Shown one piece after another: positions 42,675 through 54,705 of a stretch of DNA of 64,000 nt. The first letter of the stretch is position 1. Each line of letters opens with the position of its first letter. The DNA lies in the NCBI RefSeq assembly GCF_943737005.1, contig NZ_CALSFU010000004.1, positions 62,001 to 126,000 on the forward strand, given 5' to 3'. The notes under the pieces were generated by a model. The model did not search any database. It was given only the letters and a program-made list of their open reading frames with translations, and was not told the DNA's origin. The translations under genes and the position numbers were made by a program. The DNA comes from Achromobacter sp. Marseille-Q4962 (GTDB lineage Bacteria > Pseudomonadota > Gammaproteobacteria > Burkholderiales > Burkholderiaceae_B).

Positions 42675-44702
42675 ATGGAAATAGACCACGACAAGACCCA
42701 GCAGCTCGCGGAAAAGTACGACTCGGAAATCCGCTTCCGCCCGCTGGACAAGACCGCCACGATCATCGTTTCCGCGCTGCTGGTGGCGCTCTCCCTCTTC
42801 CACTACTACACCGCGGGCTTCGGCCTGCTGCGCGAGGCCACGCACCGCGGCGTGCACCTGGCTTTCGTGCTGAGCCTGATCTTCCTGGTGTTCGGCTTTT
42901 CCAAGGCCCACTACCAGCGCGAACCCAAATCCACCTGGTACGCGCCGGGCGGGGTGCCGCTGTACGACTGGATCATGGCCATCACGCTGGCCCTGTCCGT
43001 TCTGTACATCCCCTATATCTTCGACGACCTGGCCTTCCGCGTGGGCAATCCGCTGCCCATGGACGTGTTCATGGGCACGGTCCTGCTGGTGGGGCTGCTG
43101 GAAGCCACGCGCCGCGCCATGGGCTGGCCGCTGCCCATCATCGCGCTGGTGTTCATCGCCTACGCCATGCTCGGCCCGTACTTCCCGGGCCTGCTCAAAC
43201 ACGCGGGCAACACCTGGCCGCAGGTCGTGAACCACATGTATCTCACCAGCCAGGGCGTGTACGGCGTGGCGGTGGGCGTGGTGGCGACCTACGTGTTCCA
43301 CTTCGTGCTGTTCGGCGTGCTGGCCACCCGCATCGGGCTGGGCCAGCTTTTCCTCGACGTGGCTTCCACCGTGGCGGGCCGCTACGCCGGCGGCCCGGCC
43401 AAGGTTTCGGTGTTCGGCTCGGCCATGTTCGGCATGCTGTCGGGCTCCTCGGTGGCCAACGCCGTGACGGTGGGCTCGCTCACCATTCCGGCCATGATCC
43501 GCATCGGCTATCCGCGGCATTTCGCGGCGGGCGTGGAAGCGGCCAGCAGCACCGGCGGCCAGATCACCCCGCCCATCATGGGCGCGGCCGCCTTCCTGAT
43601 GATCGAGTTCCTGAACATTCCGTACCAGCAGATCGCCATCGCGGGCATTTTCCCGGCCTTCCTGTATTTCTTCGGCATGTTCATGCAGGTGCACTTCGAA
43701 GCCAAGCGCGAAGGGCTGCGCGGCCTCACGTCCGATGAAATGCCCAAGCTCGGGCAATCGTTCAAGAAGCGCTGGCCCACGCTGATACCGCTCGTGCTGC
43801 TGATCGGCGTGCTGGCCAGCGGCCGCACGCCTTACCTGGCGGCCTTCGCGGGCATCACGGGCTGCATCGTGGTGGGGCTGCTCAACCCGTTCCAGCGCCT
43901 GAAGCTGCGCGATCTCTACGAGGCGTTCGAAACGGGCGCCAAATATGCGCTGGCGGTGGGCGCGGCCGCGGGCACCGTGGGCATCGTGATCGGCGTGGTG
44001 ACGCTGACGGGCGTGGGCTTCAAGATTTCGTACATCGTCATCTCCGCTTCGCAGGCCCTGGCCGGCCACGTCGCCACGATCATGCCGGACGCCATCGCCA
44101 ACATCCAGACGCTCACGCTGGTCGCCGCGCTGCTCATGACCGGAATCGTGTGCGTGCTGATGGGCTGCGGCGTACCCACCACGGCCAACTATCTCATCAT
44201 GGTGGCGGTGGCGGCGCCCACGCTGGTGCAACTGGGCGTGCAGCCGATCGCCGCCCATTTCTTCGTGTTCTATTTCGGCATCCTGGCCGACATCACGCCG
44301 CCGGTGGCGCTGGCGGCCTACGCGGCGGCCGGCATGGCGGGCAGCGATCCGTTCAAGACCAGCATTACGGCCTTCCGGCTCGGCATCACCAAGCTCATCG
44401 TGCCTTTCGTCTTCGTGTTCTCGCCCTCGCTGCTCATCTCGGTACAGGGATTCACGTGGTACGACTTCTTCGTGACGCTGGGGGGCTGCATGGTGGGCCT
44501 GGTACTGCTGTCGGCGGCATTCTCGCGCTACTTCCTGGCTCCCATGAAGCGCTGGGAGCGCTGGCTGTGCACCATCGGCGCGCTGCTGACCATCATGCCC
44601 GGCATCGCCAGCGGGCTGGTCGGGCTGGCCATCTGCATTCCGGTGTTCGTGCGCCAGATCGCGCAATTCAAGCTGGAGAGCCGCCCGGCCCGCGCGGCCT
44701 GA
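42675..44702 (+). CDS. TRAP transporter fused permease (4TM+12TM)
   Basis: The 675-residue protein fuses the small DctQ-like and large DctM-like TRAP subunits. The N-terminal 200 residues hold several helices. The core contains family motifs VFGSAMFGMLSGSSVANAVT and VEAASSTGGQITPPIMGAAA (about residues 250-300), and near the end ADITPPVALAAYAAAGMAGS. With the TAXI receptor it forms a sodium- or proton-driven importer for an organic acid. I used the ATG at 42675; an in-frame TTG at 42666 would add three residues, and neither has a good ribosome site. Confidence 0.92.
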   Translation: MEIDHDKTQQLAEKYDSEIRFRPLDKTATIIVSALLVALSLFHYYTAGFGLLREATHRGVHLAFVLSLIFLVFGFSKAHYQREPKSTWYAPGGVPLYDWIMAITLALSVLYIPYIFDDLAFRVGNPLPMDVFMGTVLLVGLLEATRRAMGWPLPIIALVFIAYAMLGPYFPGLLKHAGNTWPQVVNHMYLTSQGVYGVAVGVVATYVFHFVLFGVLATRIGLGQLFLDVASTVAGRYAGGPAKVSVFGSAMFGMLSGSSVANAVTVGSLTIPAMIRIGYPRHFAAGVEAASSTGGQITPPIMGAAAFLMIEFLNIPYQQIAIAGIFPAFLYFFGMFMQVHFEAKREGLRGLTSDEMPKLGQSFKKRWPTLIPLVLLIGVLASGRTPYLAAFAGITGCIVVGLLNPFQRLKLRDLYEAFETGAKYALAVGAAAGTVGIVIGVVTLTGVGFKISYIVISASQALAGHVATIMPDAIANIQTLTLVAALLMTGIVCVLMGCGVPTTANYLIMVAVAAPTLVQLGVQPIAAHFFVFYFGILADITPPVALAAYAAAGMAGSDPFKTSITAFRLGITKLIVPFVFVFSPSLLISVQGFTWYDFFVTLGGCMVGLVLLSAAFSRYFLAPMKRWERWLCTIGALLTIMPGIASGLVGLAICIPVFVRQIAQFKLESRPARAA

Positions 44703-44725
44703 CGGCGGAAGCGCCATCGGTGCGC

Positions 44726-44757
44726 AGGGGCGGGCCGCGAGGGTCCGCCCCTTTTTT
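44726..44757 (+). terminator. Intrinsic terminator after the TRAP permease gene
   Basis: GGGGCGG (44727-44733) pairs with CCGCCCC (44745-44751), the inner CC pairs with GG, and TTTTTT follows at 44752-44757. It lies 25 bases after the stop and is a canonical Rho-independent terminator. Confidence 0.8.
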
Positions 44758-44955
44758 CATGGCGATGCGGGCGACGGCGCAGCAAACCAGGCATTGTGAC
44801 GGTTTTTTTCCCTCGAAAAACCGAAGATGGGCGCATGCAACACCAGGGCCTTCCGGCGGTTGCCCGGCCAAATAAATCGGCGTACAGTAAAATTCATGTT
44901 TGCTGGTTTGCCGATATGCGGGCCGACTGTGCAAACAGGCACAACACTGCGCCAT

Positions 44956-45414
44956 ATGTTCGATATCCTGGTTTATCTGTTCGAGAATTACTACACGCCG
45001 CAAGCCTGTCCGGCAGCGGACGTGCTGGCGAAGCGTCTCGCCGCGGCCGGCTTCGAGCACGAAGACATCGACGACGCCCTGGGCTGGCTTTACGGGCTGG
45101 CCGAAACCACGGAGCGCTGCGTCGATCTTGCCCAGGCTCCCGCCACGGGCACGCGCATCTACACCGACCTCGAATACCAGCAGCTCGGCACCGAATCCAT
45201 CGGCTTCATCGCCTTCCTGGAATCGGCCGGCGTGCTGCCCGCGCCCCTGCGCGAAATCGTGATCGACCGCGGCCTCGCCTCGCCCGAAACCCCGGTGCCG
45301 CTCTCCAAGATCAAGATCATCGCTCTCATGGTTCTCTGGAGCCAGGAAGCCGAGATCGACAATCTGGTCCTGGAAGAGCTGCTGGACGACGAGGGCGCGC
45401 GGCGCCTGCACTGA
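44956..45414 (+). CDS. smg: Smg/DUF494 family protein
   Basis: The 152-residue protein matches the Smg family: MFDILVYLFENYYTP at the N-terminus, GFEHEDIDDALGWLYGL (about residues 32-48) and LVLEELLDDEGARRLH at the end. Smg is usually encoded after dprA and near a topoisomerase gene; its function is not established. I chose the ATG at 44956 because the conserved N-terminus starts exactly there; the frame stays open upstream. No dprA lies in the window, and the topoisomerase III gene is separated by two genes. Confidence 0.88.
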   Translation: MFDILVYLFENYYTPQACPAADVLAKRLAAAGFEHEDIDDALGWLYGLAETTERCVDLAQAPATGTRIYTDLEYQQLGTESIGFIAFLESAGVLPAPLREIVIDRGLASPETPVPLSKIKIIALMVLWSQEAEIDNLVLEELLDDEGARRLH

Positions 45415-45489
45415 ACGCCGCAGGTTCCGCCCGGTTTTCCGTTTCGACCCGCGGCCGCGCCGCGGGCGTCTGTTCATACTTCACCCCGC

Positions 45490-46374
45490 TTGACTGACTA
45501 CGTAGGCCGATTCGCTCCCAGCCCCAGCGGGCCGCTGCATGCGGGCTCGCTGGCGGCGGCGCTCGCAAGCTGGCTGGATGCGCGCGCGCAGCGCGGCCGC
45601 TGGCTGCTGCGCATCGAGGACGTGGACACTCCGCGCACCGTTCCCGGCGCGGCCGAGCGCATCATGATGCAACTGCGCGAGCTGGGCCTGCACTGGGACG
45701 GCGAGGTCGTGTGGCAATCGCGGCGCGGCGCCGCCTACCAGCAGGCTTTCGATGCGCTGGCGGCCCAGGGGCGGGTGTACGGCTGCGGCTGCACGCGCCG
45801 CGAGATCGCCGATTCCGCCCTGCGCGGCCCCGCCGCGCCGGGCGCCGACGGCGAGCGCCCCTATCCCGGCACGTGCCGGCACGGCCTGCCGCCGGGCCGG
45901 CAGGCGCGCGCGTGGCGAGTGCGCATGCCCGAAGGCGTGGAACGCTATACGGACCGCTGGCTGGGGCCGCAGGAACAGGACGTGGCGCAGGCCGTGGGCG
46001 ATATCGCCATCCGGCGCGCGGACGGGCTCTGGGCCTACCAGCTCGCCGTGGTGGTCGATGACGCCGCGCAGGGCGTCACCGACGTGGTGCGCGGCGCCGA
46101 CCTGCTGGGCTCCACCGCGCGCCAGCGCGTGCTGGGTCGGCTGCTGGGCCTGCCGCCGCTGCGCTATCTGCACGTGCCGCTGGTCATGGACCCCGTCAGC
46201 GGGCTGAAGCTGTCCAAGCAGAACGGCGCGCCGCCCATCGACACGGCCGCACCGCTGGCGGCGCTGGAAAGCGCATGGCGCGCCCTGGGCTTCGCGCCGC
46301 AAGAGGCGCACGACGTTCCGGACTTTCTGGCGCGGGCCACCGAGACCTGGGCGCGGCGTTTCCCCCTGCCCTGA
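45490..46374 (+). CDS. gluQ: Glutamyl-Q tRNA(Asp) synthetase
   Basis: The 294-residue class I synthetase core lacks the tRNA-anticodon domain. It has the HIGH-like segment [16 protein letters not shown] (residues 6-21), the zinc-site region YGCGCTRRE (about 97-105) with a Cys near TCRHG, and the KMSKS-like KLSKQNG (about 237-243). GluQ-RS attaches glutamate to queuosine in tRNA(Asp), not to the tRNA end. The start is a TTG at 45490, chosen because the conserved N-terminus begins four residues later and no ATG or GTG is suitably placed. Confidence 0.9.
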   Translation: MTDYVGRFAPSPSGPLHAGSLAAALASWLDARAQRGRWLLRIEDVDTPRTVPGAAERIMMQLRELGLHWDGEVVWQSRRGAAYQQAFDALAAQGRVYGCGCTRREIADSALRGPAAPGADGERPYPGTCRHGLPPGRQARAWRVRMPEGVERYTDRWLGPQEQDVAQAVGDIAIRRADGLWAYQLAVVVDDAAQGVTDVVRGADLLGSTARQRVLGRLLGLPPLRYLHVPLVMDPVSGLKLSKQNGAPPIDTAAPLAALESAWRALGFAPQEAHDVPDFLARATETWARRFPLP

Positions 46375-46386
46375 ACCCGCGGCCCG

Positions 46387-49008
46387 TCAAAGCGGCCGCA
46401 GGTCTTCACCCAGCATGCGCACCAGCAGCGCCTCGCCGTCGTGGCCGACGCGCAGCTCGCCATAGCGCGCGCGCTCGTAGCGCTGGGCCTGGCCTTCGGG
46501 GAAGAAATAGGCGTTGGTGACGATGCGCACGCCGTGGTTGCGCACGCGATAGCGCAAGGAGATCTCGTCGGCGCCGACCGGCAGCGCTTCGGACTGGATG
46601 CGCAGGGGCTGCGCCACGCCGCGCTCGTCCGGCGCGAGCACGACATAGCCGTCGGGCTCGTAATCCAGCGGCGAAGCGGTTTCCGGGCGCGGCGCGCTCA
46701 TGCGCATGCGCGTGACCTCGCGGCTGGCGGCGAAATCGAGCGCCATGTAGTCGCCCTGCATGAGCGAACGCGGATCGACCGGCGCCAGCTCCAGAATCAC
46801 CACCTTGCCCGAGGCCAGCAATCGCTCGCGCTGCCAGATGCCGCCGTTGGCGAACGCCAGCGCCAGGACCAGCCCGCCCAGGATGGCGGCCGTGCGCCAG
46901 CGCAGCGCGGCGCTTGCCCGCGGCAGCGGTATCGCCAGCTCGGGCGCGCGCGTGCGCATCAGCTGCGGCACCAGCCAGACCAGCGCGCGCATGACGAAAA
47001 GCAGCAGCGCGCCGCCGGCCAGCCACAGCGCCTTCTGCAGCAGCGGCACCTCGAGCTGGTAGTAATAGATGGCCAGGTAGGCCAGCAGGCTGGCCACGCC
47101 GAACATCAGTAGGGCGCGCAGGTTCAGGCCGAAGCCCAGCAACAGCCAGGCCAGCGCGAATCCCACCCCGGGGCTGGGCAGCCAGAACACGGACAGGATC
47201 AGCAGGCCCAGCGGCACGCCCCACACCAGCCCGGCCGTCAGCAGCCGCCGGCGCGGCCACAGCACGGCCAGCGCCGCCGACGCGGGCAGCACGGCGCCCA
47301 GGACGACCAGCAGGGTCGTGTGCGCGTCCAGACGCCACATGGCGGGCAGCTGGAGCGCCGAAACGCCCCCGGCCAGCCACACCATGCCCTGCACCGACAA
47401 CAGGAAGGCCCAGGCCAGCGGCAGCAGCGCATGGCCGCGGCGCGGGCCGAGGCGGGGCCCCAGCGAGAAAAGCACCGCCGTGGCCCAGGCGCCCGCCACC
47501 GCGATGGGCAGCCAGACGAAGGTGGCGCGCATGGCGTCGAAGGTGAGCCAGGCGGTGATGAGGTCTTCGTCTTCCGCACCGGGCGACAGGCCCACCCAGA
47601 TCAGCCCCGCCGAGGCGGCCGCGATCAGCAGCCCGCTCAGGAAACGCAGGATGACGTCCGGGCCCAATATATAGACCGCACCGCCCAGGCACAGCAGGAA
47701 CAGGCAGGCATTGGAAAACGACGTGGAACTCGACAGGCCGAAAGCCACCAGCAGCTCGCCCGTGAAAGCCATGGCCGTGCCGCACTGGCGCCAGAAGGGC
47801 CCGGCCTTGCTGCGCAGCACCGCCACGCCCGCCGCGCACAGCACCAGGCCGGCCACCAGCGCGTCCTGCTCGGAATCGAGCAGATCGGAGAAGAACATGA
47901 ACAACAGCAGCAGCAGCGTGGCGAGCCAGGCGCTCAGGCCGAGCAGCGCCTGTTCGTACCACGGCGCTTCGCGCGGCGCGGCGGCCGGCGCGACCTGGGC
48001 CACGGCCTGGCCGGGCGCGGGCGCCTCGACGGCATTGCCGGCCGAAGCCCCGGCCGGCTCGGCGTCGGCCACGGCTACGGCCGCGCGCGGCTGCGCGCCC
48101 AGGCCCCGCAGCCAGCGCGCCGCCCAGACCGCCTCGGCCATCAGCAGCGCCGCCAGCGGCAGCGTGGCCCAGATGCCCGGCTCCAGCCGCAGCAGCCATT
48201 CGCCCACCACGCGCAGCGACACGCAGATCACGCCCGCGGCCAGCATGGCCAGTATGACCAGATCGCGCCGCACCCGCTGGTAATAGAACCCCAGGCCCAG
48301 AGTGGCCGCCACCCATGCGATGCCCGAAACCGTGCCCAGCCCGCGGACGATGTAATCGCCGAAAACCAGGGCCAGCACCAGCACGCCGATGGCCAGCCCG
48401 GCCAGCACGCGCGGCCCGACCAGCGTGCTGGCGCGCCAATGGCGCGCGGCCAGCTCCCAGCCCAGCAGCAGCGCGAGATTGAGCGCCGCCATGACCAGGC
48501 TCGGCAGGCCCGGCCCCACGAAGATGAGCCACCACGTGAACATGCGCTCGCCCAGCCACAGCATGGCCGCGACGTTGAGCACCAGCGCCCAGAGCAGCCA
48601 CACGGCCTCGCTGGCGGCCGCCAGCGCCCAGGGCAGCAGCAACAGCGCCCACCAGCCGAACAGTTCCCAGGTATCGGCGCCGGTCTGATATGTCTGGCCC
48701 AGCAGCGCCAGCAGCGCGCCCAGCAGCATGCCCGCCAGCGCGAGCAGGGCACCGGGCACGGCGCGGCGCGCGCCCCGCGCGGCGCGCAGCCGCAGGCCGG
48801 CCCACGCCGCCGCCAGCGCGCAGGCCGCCACCAGCCCCTGCGCCAGCGCAAAACGCATGGCCTTGCCCATGTCCTGCCAGTTGGCCGCCACCCAGCACAC
48901 GGCGGCGCTGCCCAGCAGCAAAACGCCGAGCCAGAGCGTGCTGCGGGCCATGAATTGGCGCCATGCGTGCAGTTCGGATCCCGCTTGCCGTTCAGTGCCG
49001 ACTTGCAT
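46387..49008 (-). CDS. Large DUF2157/DUF4401/GDYXXLXY membrane protein
   Basis: The 873-residue inner-membrane protein has about 20 hydrophobic segments. The N-terminal part fits DUF2157 (AANWQDMGKAMRFALAQGL), the middle DUF4401, and the C-terminal about 150 residues the GDYXXLXY domain, with GDYMAL at 752-757 in a soluble segment. These domains are often separate genes; here all are in one chain. The function is unknown. It diverges from topB with only 62 bases between the starts, so the promoter region is shared. It converges on gluQ, with 12 bases between the stops. Confidence 0.82.
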   Translation of the reverse strand: MQVGTERQAGSELHAWRQFMARSTLWLGVLLLGSAAVCWVAANWQDMGKAMRFALAQGLVAACALAAAWAGLRLRAARGARRAVPGALLALAGMLLGALLALLGQTYQTGADTWELFGWWALLLLPWALAAASEAVWLLWALVLNVAAMLWLGERMFTWWLIFVGPGLPSLVMAALNLALLLGWELAARHWRASTLVGPRVLAGLAIGVLVLALVFGDYIVRGLGTVSGIAWVAATLGLGFYYQRVRRDLVILAMLAAGVICVSLRVVGEWLLRLEPGIWATLPLAALLMAEAVWAARWLRGLGAQPRAAVAVADAEPAGASAGNAVEAPAPGQAVAQVAPAAAPREAPWYEQALLGLSAWLATLLLLLFMFFSDLLDSEQDALVAGLVLCAAGVAVLRSKAGPFWRQCGTAMAFTGELLVAFGLSSSTSFSNACLFLLCLGGAVYILGPDVILRFLSGLLIAAASAGLIWVGLSPGAEDEDLITAWLTFDAMRATFVWLPIAVAGAWATAVLFSLGPRLGPRRGHALLPLAWAFLLSVQGMVWLAGGVSALQLPAMWRLDAHTTLLVVLGAVLPASAALAVLWPRRRLLTAGLVWGVPLGLLILSVFWLPSPGVGFALAWLLLGFGLNLRALLMFGVASLLAYLAIYYYQLEVPLLQKALWLAGGALLLFVMRALVWLVPQLMRTRAPELAIPLPRASAALRWRTAAILGGLVLALAFANGGIWQRERLLASGKVVILELAPVDPRSLMQGDYMALDFAASREVTRMRMSAPRPETASPLDYEPDGYVVLAPDERGVAQPLRIQSEALPVGADEISLRYRVRNHGVRIVTNAYFFPEGQAQRYERARYGELRVGHDGEALLVRMLGEDLRPL

Positions 49009-49070
49009 GTCGTGAAACTCCGATCTTATTATCCGCGCTACTAAGGCGGGTCTGCCGCCACTGGATACTC

Positions 49071-51697
<2,627 letters not shown>

Positions 51698-51698
<1 letters not shown>

Positions 51699-51741
51699 CC
51701 CGCGGCGCGGACGCGTTTCCGCAAGCGTCCGCGCCGCGGGC
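51698..51741 (+). terminator. Perfect 17-bp hairpin after topB
   Basis: GCCCGCGGCGCGGACGC (51698-51714) pairs perfectly with GCGTCCGCGCCGCGGGC (51725-51741) around a 10-base loop. It begins at the last base of the stop codon. It has no T tract, but a canonical terminator follows. Confidence 0.6.
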
Positions 51742-51752
51742 AGACTGCCCCG

Positions 51753-51776
51753 ACGCCCGGTCCGCCGGGCGTTTTT
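51753..51776 (+). terminator. Intrinsic terminator after topB
   Basis: ACGCCCGG (51753-51760) pairs with CCGGGCGT (51765-51772) around TCCG, and TTTT follows (51773-51776). This is a typical Rho-independent terminator that separates topB from the ABC operon at 51851. Confidence 0.85.
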
Positions 51777-51850
51777 CGTTGGCGGCATGCGGCCGCTGCG
51801 TTATCGTTTACCGCAAACCGCCGCATCCCCAAACGACGACCGAGGACGAC

Positions 51851-52912
51851 ATGAGCTTGAGCCCTGATTTCTCCACCCGCCGCCGCGTGCTGGCCGCCGC
51901 CGGCGCATTGGCCGGCGCGAGCCTGCTGGGCGGCGGCCGCGCCGCCTGGGCGCAGCCCAAGCTCGGCCGCGCGGCCTACGGGCAGGGCAGCATCGACCCC
52001 TTCTTCGCGGCGGGCTACGTGGCGCTGAAAAAGGGCTACTTCGCCGAAGGCGGGCTGGACGTCGAATACCTGAACTCGCAAAGCGGGCCGCGCACCAACC
52101 AGCTGCTGGCGGCCGGGCAGATCGTATTCGGCGCCACCGCGGCCACCGCGGCGCCCGCGCTCACGCTGGCCGGCAAGCCGGCCGCGCTGGTCTTCGGCTT
52201 CGACCGCAAGCTCACCTACGCCAACATCATCGTGCGCCGCGAAGACTACGAAAGCGGCAAGATCAAGACGCTGAAAGACCTGGCGGGCAAGCGCGTGGGC
52301 GCCACCCAGCCGCAGTCCAGCACCTGGCTGATGGCGCTCTACCTCATGCAGAAGGCCGGCGTGGCCGACAAGGTCGACATCCGCCCCCTGGGCGACCTGG
52401 CCACCATGCTGGGCGCGCTCAAGACCGGCTCGGTATCGGCCACCATGGCCACCATGTCCATGATGGAACAGGCGCGCGAGGAAGGCTGGGGCGTGCCCAT
52501 CTTCGACGCCACCACCGAAAGCTCCTGGCAGGAATTCATGGGCGGCGACGTGCCCGGCATCGCGGCGCTGACGCTGGCCGACACCATCCAGAAGCGCCCC
52601 GAAGTCGTGCAGGCATTCGTGGGCGGGCTCGTCAAGGCGCAGGATTTCATTTCCGCCAACAGCGCGGCGGCCGTCACCGACGCCATCTACGACGACTACC
52701 TCAATGCCTTTCCGCGCGCCGCCATCGAGAAAACGCTGGGCGTCTACAAGGAAACCGTGTTCCTCAAGGACAACCTCATCACCGAAGACGCCTACCAGCG
52801 CATGGCCGGCATCATGGGCGACGGCCGCCAGTTCTCCAACGAGGAACTCAAGAACGCGCCCTACGCGAAATGCGTGGACATGAGCTTCGTGCGGCGCGCG
52901 CGGGGCCTGTGA
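51851..52912 (+). CDS. ABC substrate-binding protein, Tat-exported (NMT1/THI5-like)
   Basis: The 353-residue periplasmic receptor has a twin-arginine leader: STRRRVLAAAG at residues 8-18, with likely cleavage after AWA near 34. The mature part is NMT1/THI5-like (IDPFFAAGYVALKKGYF, LAAGQIVFGATAA, LKDLAGKRVGAT). Its ligand is unknown; relatives bind riboflavin precursors, sulfonates, nitrate or pyrimidines. It heads an operon with an ATPase and a permease (overlap of one base, then an 11-base gap). The operon follows the topB terminator. Confidence 0.88.
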   Translation: MSLSPDFSTRRRVLAAAGALAGASLLGGGRAAWAQPKLGRAAYGQGSIDPFFAAGYVALKKGYFAEGGLDVEYLNSQSGPRTNQLLAAGQIVFGATAATAAPALTLAGKPAALVFGFDRKLTYANIIVRREDYESGKIKTLKDLAGKRVGATQPQSSTWLMALYLMQKAGVADKVDIRPLGDLATMLGALKTGSVSATMATMSMMEQAREEGWGVPIFDATTESSWQEFMGGDVPGIAALTLADTIQKRPEVVQAFVGGLVKAQDFISANSAAAVTDAIYDDYLNAFPRAAIEKTLGVYKETVFLKDNLITEDAYQRMAGIMGDGRQFSNEELKNAPYAKCVDMSFVRRARGL

Positions 52913-53682
52913 TGATCTCGCTGGACCACGTGGGCAAGGCCTACCAGACGCGCCAGGCCACCACGCATGCGGTGGGCGACGTGAGCCTGGACATCGCGGC
53001 GGGCGAGTTCGTTTCCATCGTCGGCCCTTCGGGCTGCGGCAAGAGCACGCTGCTCAACATGATCGCCGGCTTCCTGCGGCCCACCGCCGGCCAGATCCGC
53101 GTGGACGGCCGGGTGGTGGACGGCCAGGTGCCGCCCGCGCTGGGCTACATCTTCCAGAAGGACACGCTGCTGCCGTGGTTCAGCGTCAGGAAGAACGTGG
53201 CGCTGGGCCTGAAGTTCCGGGGCGTGCCGGCCGACCGCATCGCGCACCGCGTGGCGGAGCTGCTGGAGCTGGGCCATCTTTCCGCTTTCGCCGACGCCTA
53301 CCCGCACCAGCTTTCCGGCGGCATGCGCCGGCGCGTGGCGCTGCTGATGAGCCTGGCCGTGGAGCCGCGCATCCTGCTGCTGGACGAACCCTTCGGCGCG
53401 CTGGACACGCACACCAAGACCCACCTGCACCGCGAGCTGATCGACATCTGGCGCAAACTGGGGCAGACCATCGTCATGGTCACGCACGACCTGGACGAGG
53501 CCATCACCCTCTCGGACCGCGTGGTGGTGCTGTCCGGACCGCCCAGCCGCGTGCTGCTCGACGAGCGCATCGCCATCCCGCATCCGCGCGACGTCTTCAC
53601 GCTGCGCGAAACCCCGCAGTTCACGGCCCACGTGCAAAGCCTCTGGAGCGTGCTCGGACAACAGTTCCGCGCCGCCGCCTGA
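52912..53682 (+). CDS. ABC transporter ATP-binding protein (SsuB/TauB type)
   Basis: The 256-residue ATPase has Walker A GPSGCGKSTLL, Q-loop FQKDTLLPW, signature LSGGMRRRVALLMSLAV, Walker B ILLLDEP and H-loop MVTHDLDEA. It fits the nitrate/sulfonate/hydroxymethylpyrimidine ATPase group. The ATG at 52912 overlaps the receptor stop by one base. A GTG at 52909 is an alternative start in the same frame. It energises the permease encoded 11 bases after its stop. Confidence 0.9.
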   Translation: MISLDHVGKAYQTRQATTHAVGDVSLDIAAGEFVSIVGPSGCGKSTLLNMIAGFLRPTAGQIRVDGRVVDGQVPPALGYIFQKDTLLPWFSVRKNVALGLKFRGVPADRIAHRVAELLELGHLSAFADAYPHQLSGGMRRRVALLMSLAVEPRILLLDEPFGALDTHTKTHLHRELIDIWRKLGQTIVMVTHDLDEAITLSDRVVVLSGPPSRVLLDERIAIPHPRDVFTLRETPQFTAHVQSLWSVLGQQFRAAA

Positions 53683-53693
53683 TTCCTCCATCC

Positions 53694-54548
53694 ATGTCCG
53701 ATTTCGCTTCCTCCGACTCCCTGCAGGACCGGCTGCGCCAGGACCGCCGCGCCGGCGCGGCCCGGCGGCTGCGCATCACGCTGTGGCAGGCGCTCATCCT
53801 GGCCCTCATCCTGGGCGCCTGGGAAATCCTCACCCGCATCCCGTGGTTCGTGCAGAACACGCTGTTCGACCCGTTCTTCATCAGCCAGCCGTCGCGCGTG
53901 GCCGTGCGGCTCTGGGAATGGCTGCAGCCCGGGCCCCGCTCGGTCTGGCCGCACCTGTGGCTGACGCTGCAGGCCACGCTGGCGGGCCTGGCGGTGGGCG
54001 TGGCCAGCGGCTTCCTGGTCGGCATGACGCTGTCGCGCAGCCGCTTCCTGGCCGACGTCTTCAACCCCTTCATCGTGGCCTTCAACTCCATGCCGCGCAT
54101 CGCCTTCGTGCCGCTCATCACCATGTTCTTCGGATTGGGCCTGGCCTCGAAAGTGGTGACCTCGTGGTTCGTGGTGTTCTTTCTGGTGTTCTTCAATACC
54201 TACAAGGGCGGGCGCAGCGTGGAACGCGAGCTGGTGGACTTCTGCCGCACGCTGGGCGGTTCGCCGCGCCAGATTCTGTGGCGCGTGCGCGTGCCCACGG
54301 CCGCCGCATGGACTTTCGCCGCCCTGCCCAACGCCATCAGCTTCGCCCTCATCGGCGTGGTGCTGGCGGAGTTCGTGGGCTCCACCACGGGCATGGGCTA
54401 TCTCATGATTACCGCGCTGGCCACGCTGAACGCCACCGACATGTTCGCCGCCGTGACGCTGCTGTCGGTGGTGGGCATCGCCCTGGTCTATTGCGTTACC
54501 TGGCTGGAACGGCGCCTGCTGCATTGGGCGCCGGAGTTCCGCGAATGA
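53694..54548 (+). CDS. ABC transporter permease (SsuC type)
   Basis: The 284-residue inner-membrane protein has about six helices, preceded by a charged N-terminus. It has the coupling segment ERELVDFCRTLGGSPRQILW (about residues 178-197) and ISFALIGVVLAEFVGSTTGM near the end. It forms the channel for the importer encoded by the two genes before it. The ATG at 53694 is the first in frame after the ATPase gene. A dispersed repeat follows the stop. Confidence 0.9.
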   Translation: MSDFASSDSLQDRLRQDRRAGAARRLRITLWQALILALILGAWEILTRIPWFVQNTLFDPFFISQPSRVAVRLWEWLQPGPRSVWPHLWLTLQATLAGLAVGVASGFLVGMTLSRSRFLADVFNPFIVAFNSMPRIAFVPLITMFFGLGLASKVVTSWFVVFFLVFFNTYKGGRSVERELVDFCRTLGGSPRQILWRVRVPTAAAWTFAALPNAISFALIGVVLAEFVGSTTGMGYLMITALATLNATDMFAAVTLLSVVGIALVYCVTWLERRLLHWAPEFRE

Positions 54549-54550
54549 AT

Positions 54551-54662
54551 GTGCCCCCCTCCCCCGAAGCGCCCTCCGCGCTGCTCCCTCAAGGGGGCGC
54601 CGCTGCGGACCGGCAGAGCCGGATCCGCGATGATGGCTGTGGGGTGTCCGATGGAACGAGGA
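54551..54662 (+). repeat. Dispersed intergenic repeat, copy 2
   Basis: The permease-SDR gap has CCCTCAAG at 54586-54593, GGACCGGCAGAGCCGGATCC just after, and ATGGAACGAG near its end. The order and spacing match the element at about 10831-10952. The interruption of the palindrome differs by one base (CAG versus CAA). It is probably the same repeat family; boundaries are approximate. Confidence 0.55.
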
Positions 54663-54705
54663 CTTATGATGCGTTGCGTATGATGCGCTGTGATGGAGAG
54701 TTGAG

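Noticed and set aside
41559-44717. A 1052-codon minus-strand frame opposite the TAXI/TRAP genes
   Set aside because: It lies opposite two strongly supported transporter genes; its composition is low-complexity His/Arg/Glu, typical of a shadow frame.
44794-44825. CGGTTTTT...AAAAACCG hairpin upstream of smg as an intrinsic terminator
   Set aside because: The stem is AT-rich and weak, and a canonical terminator already lies at 44726-44757.
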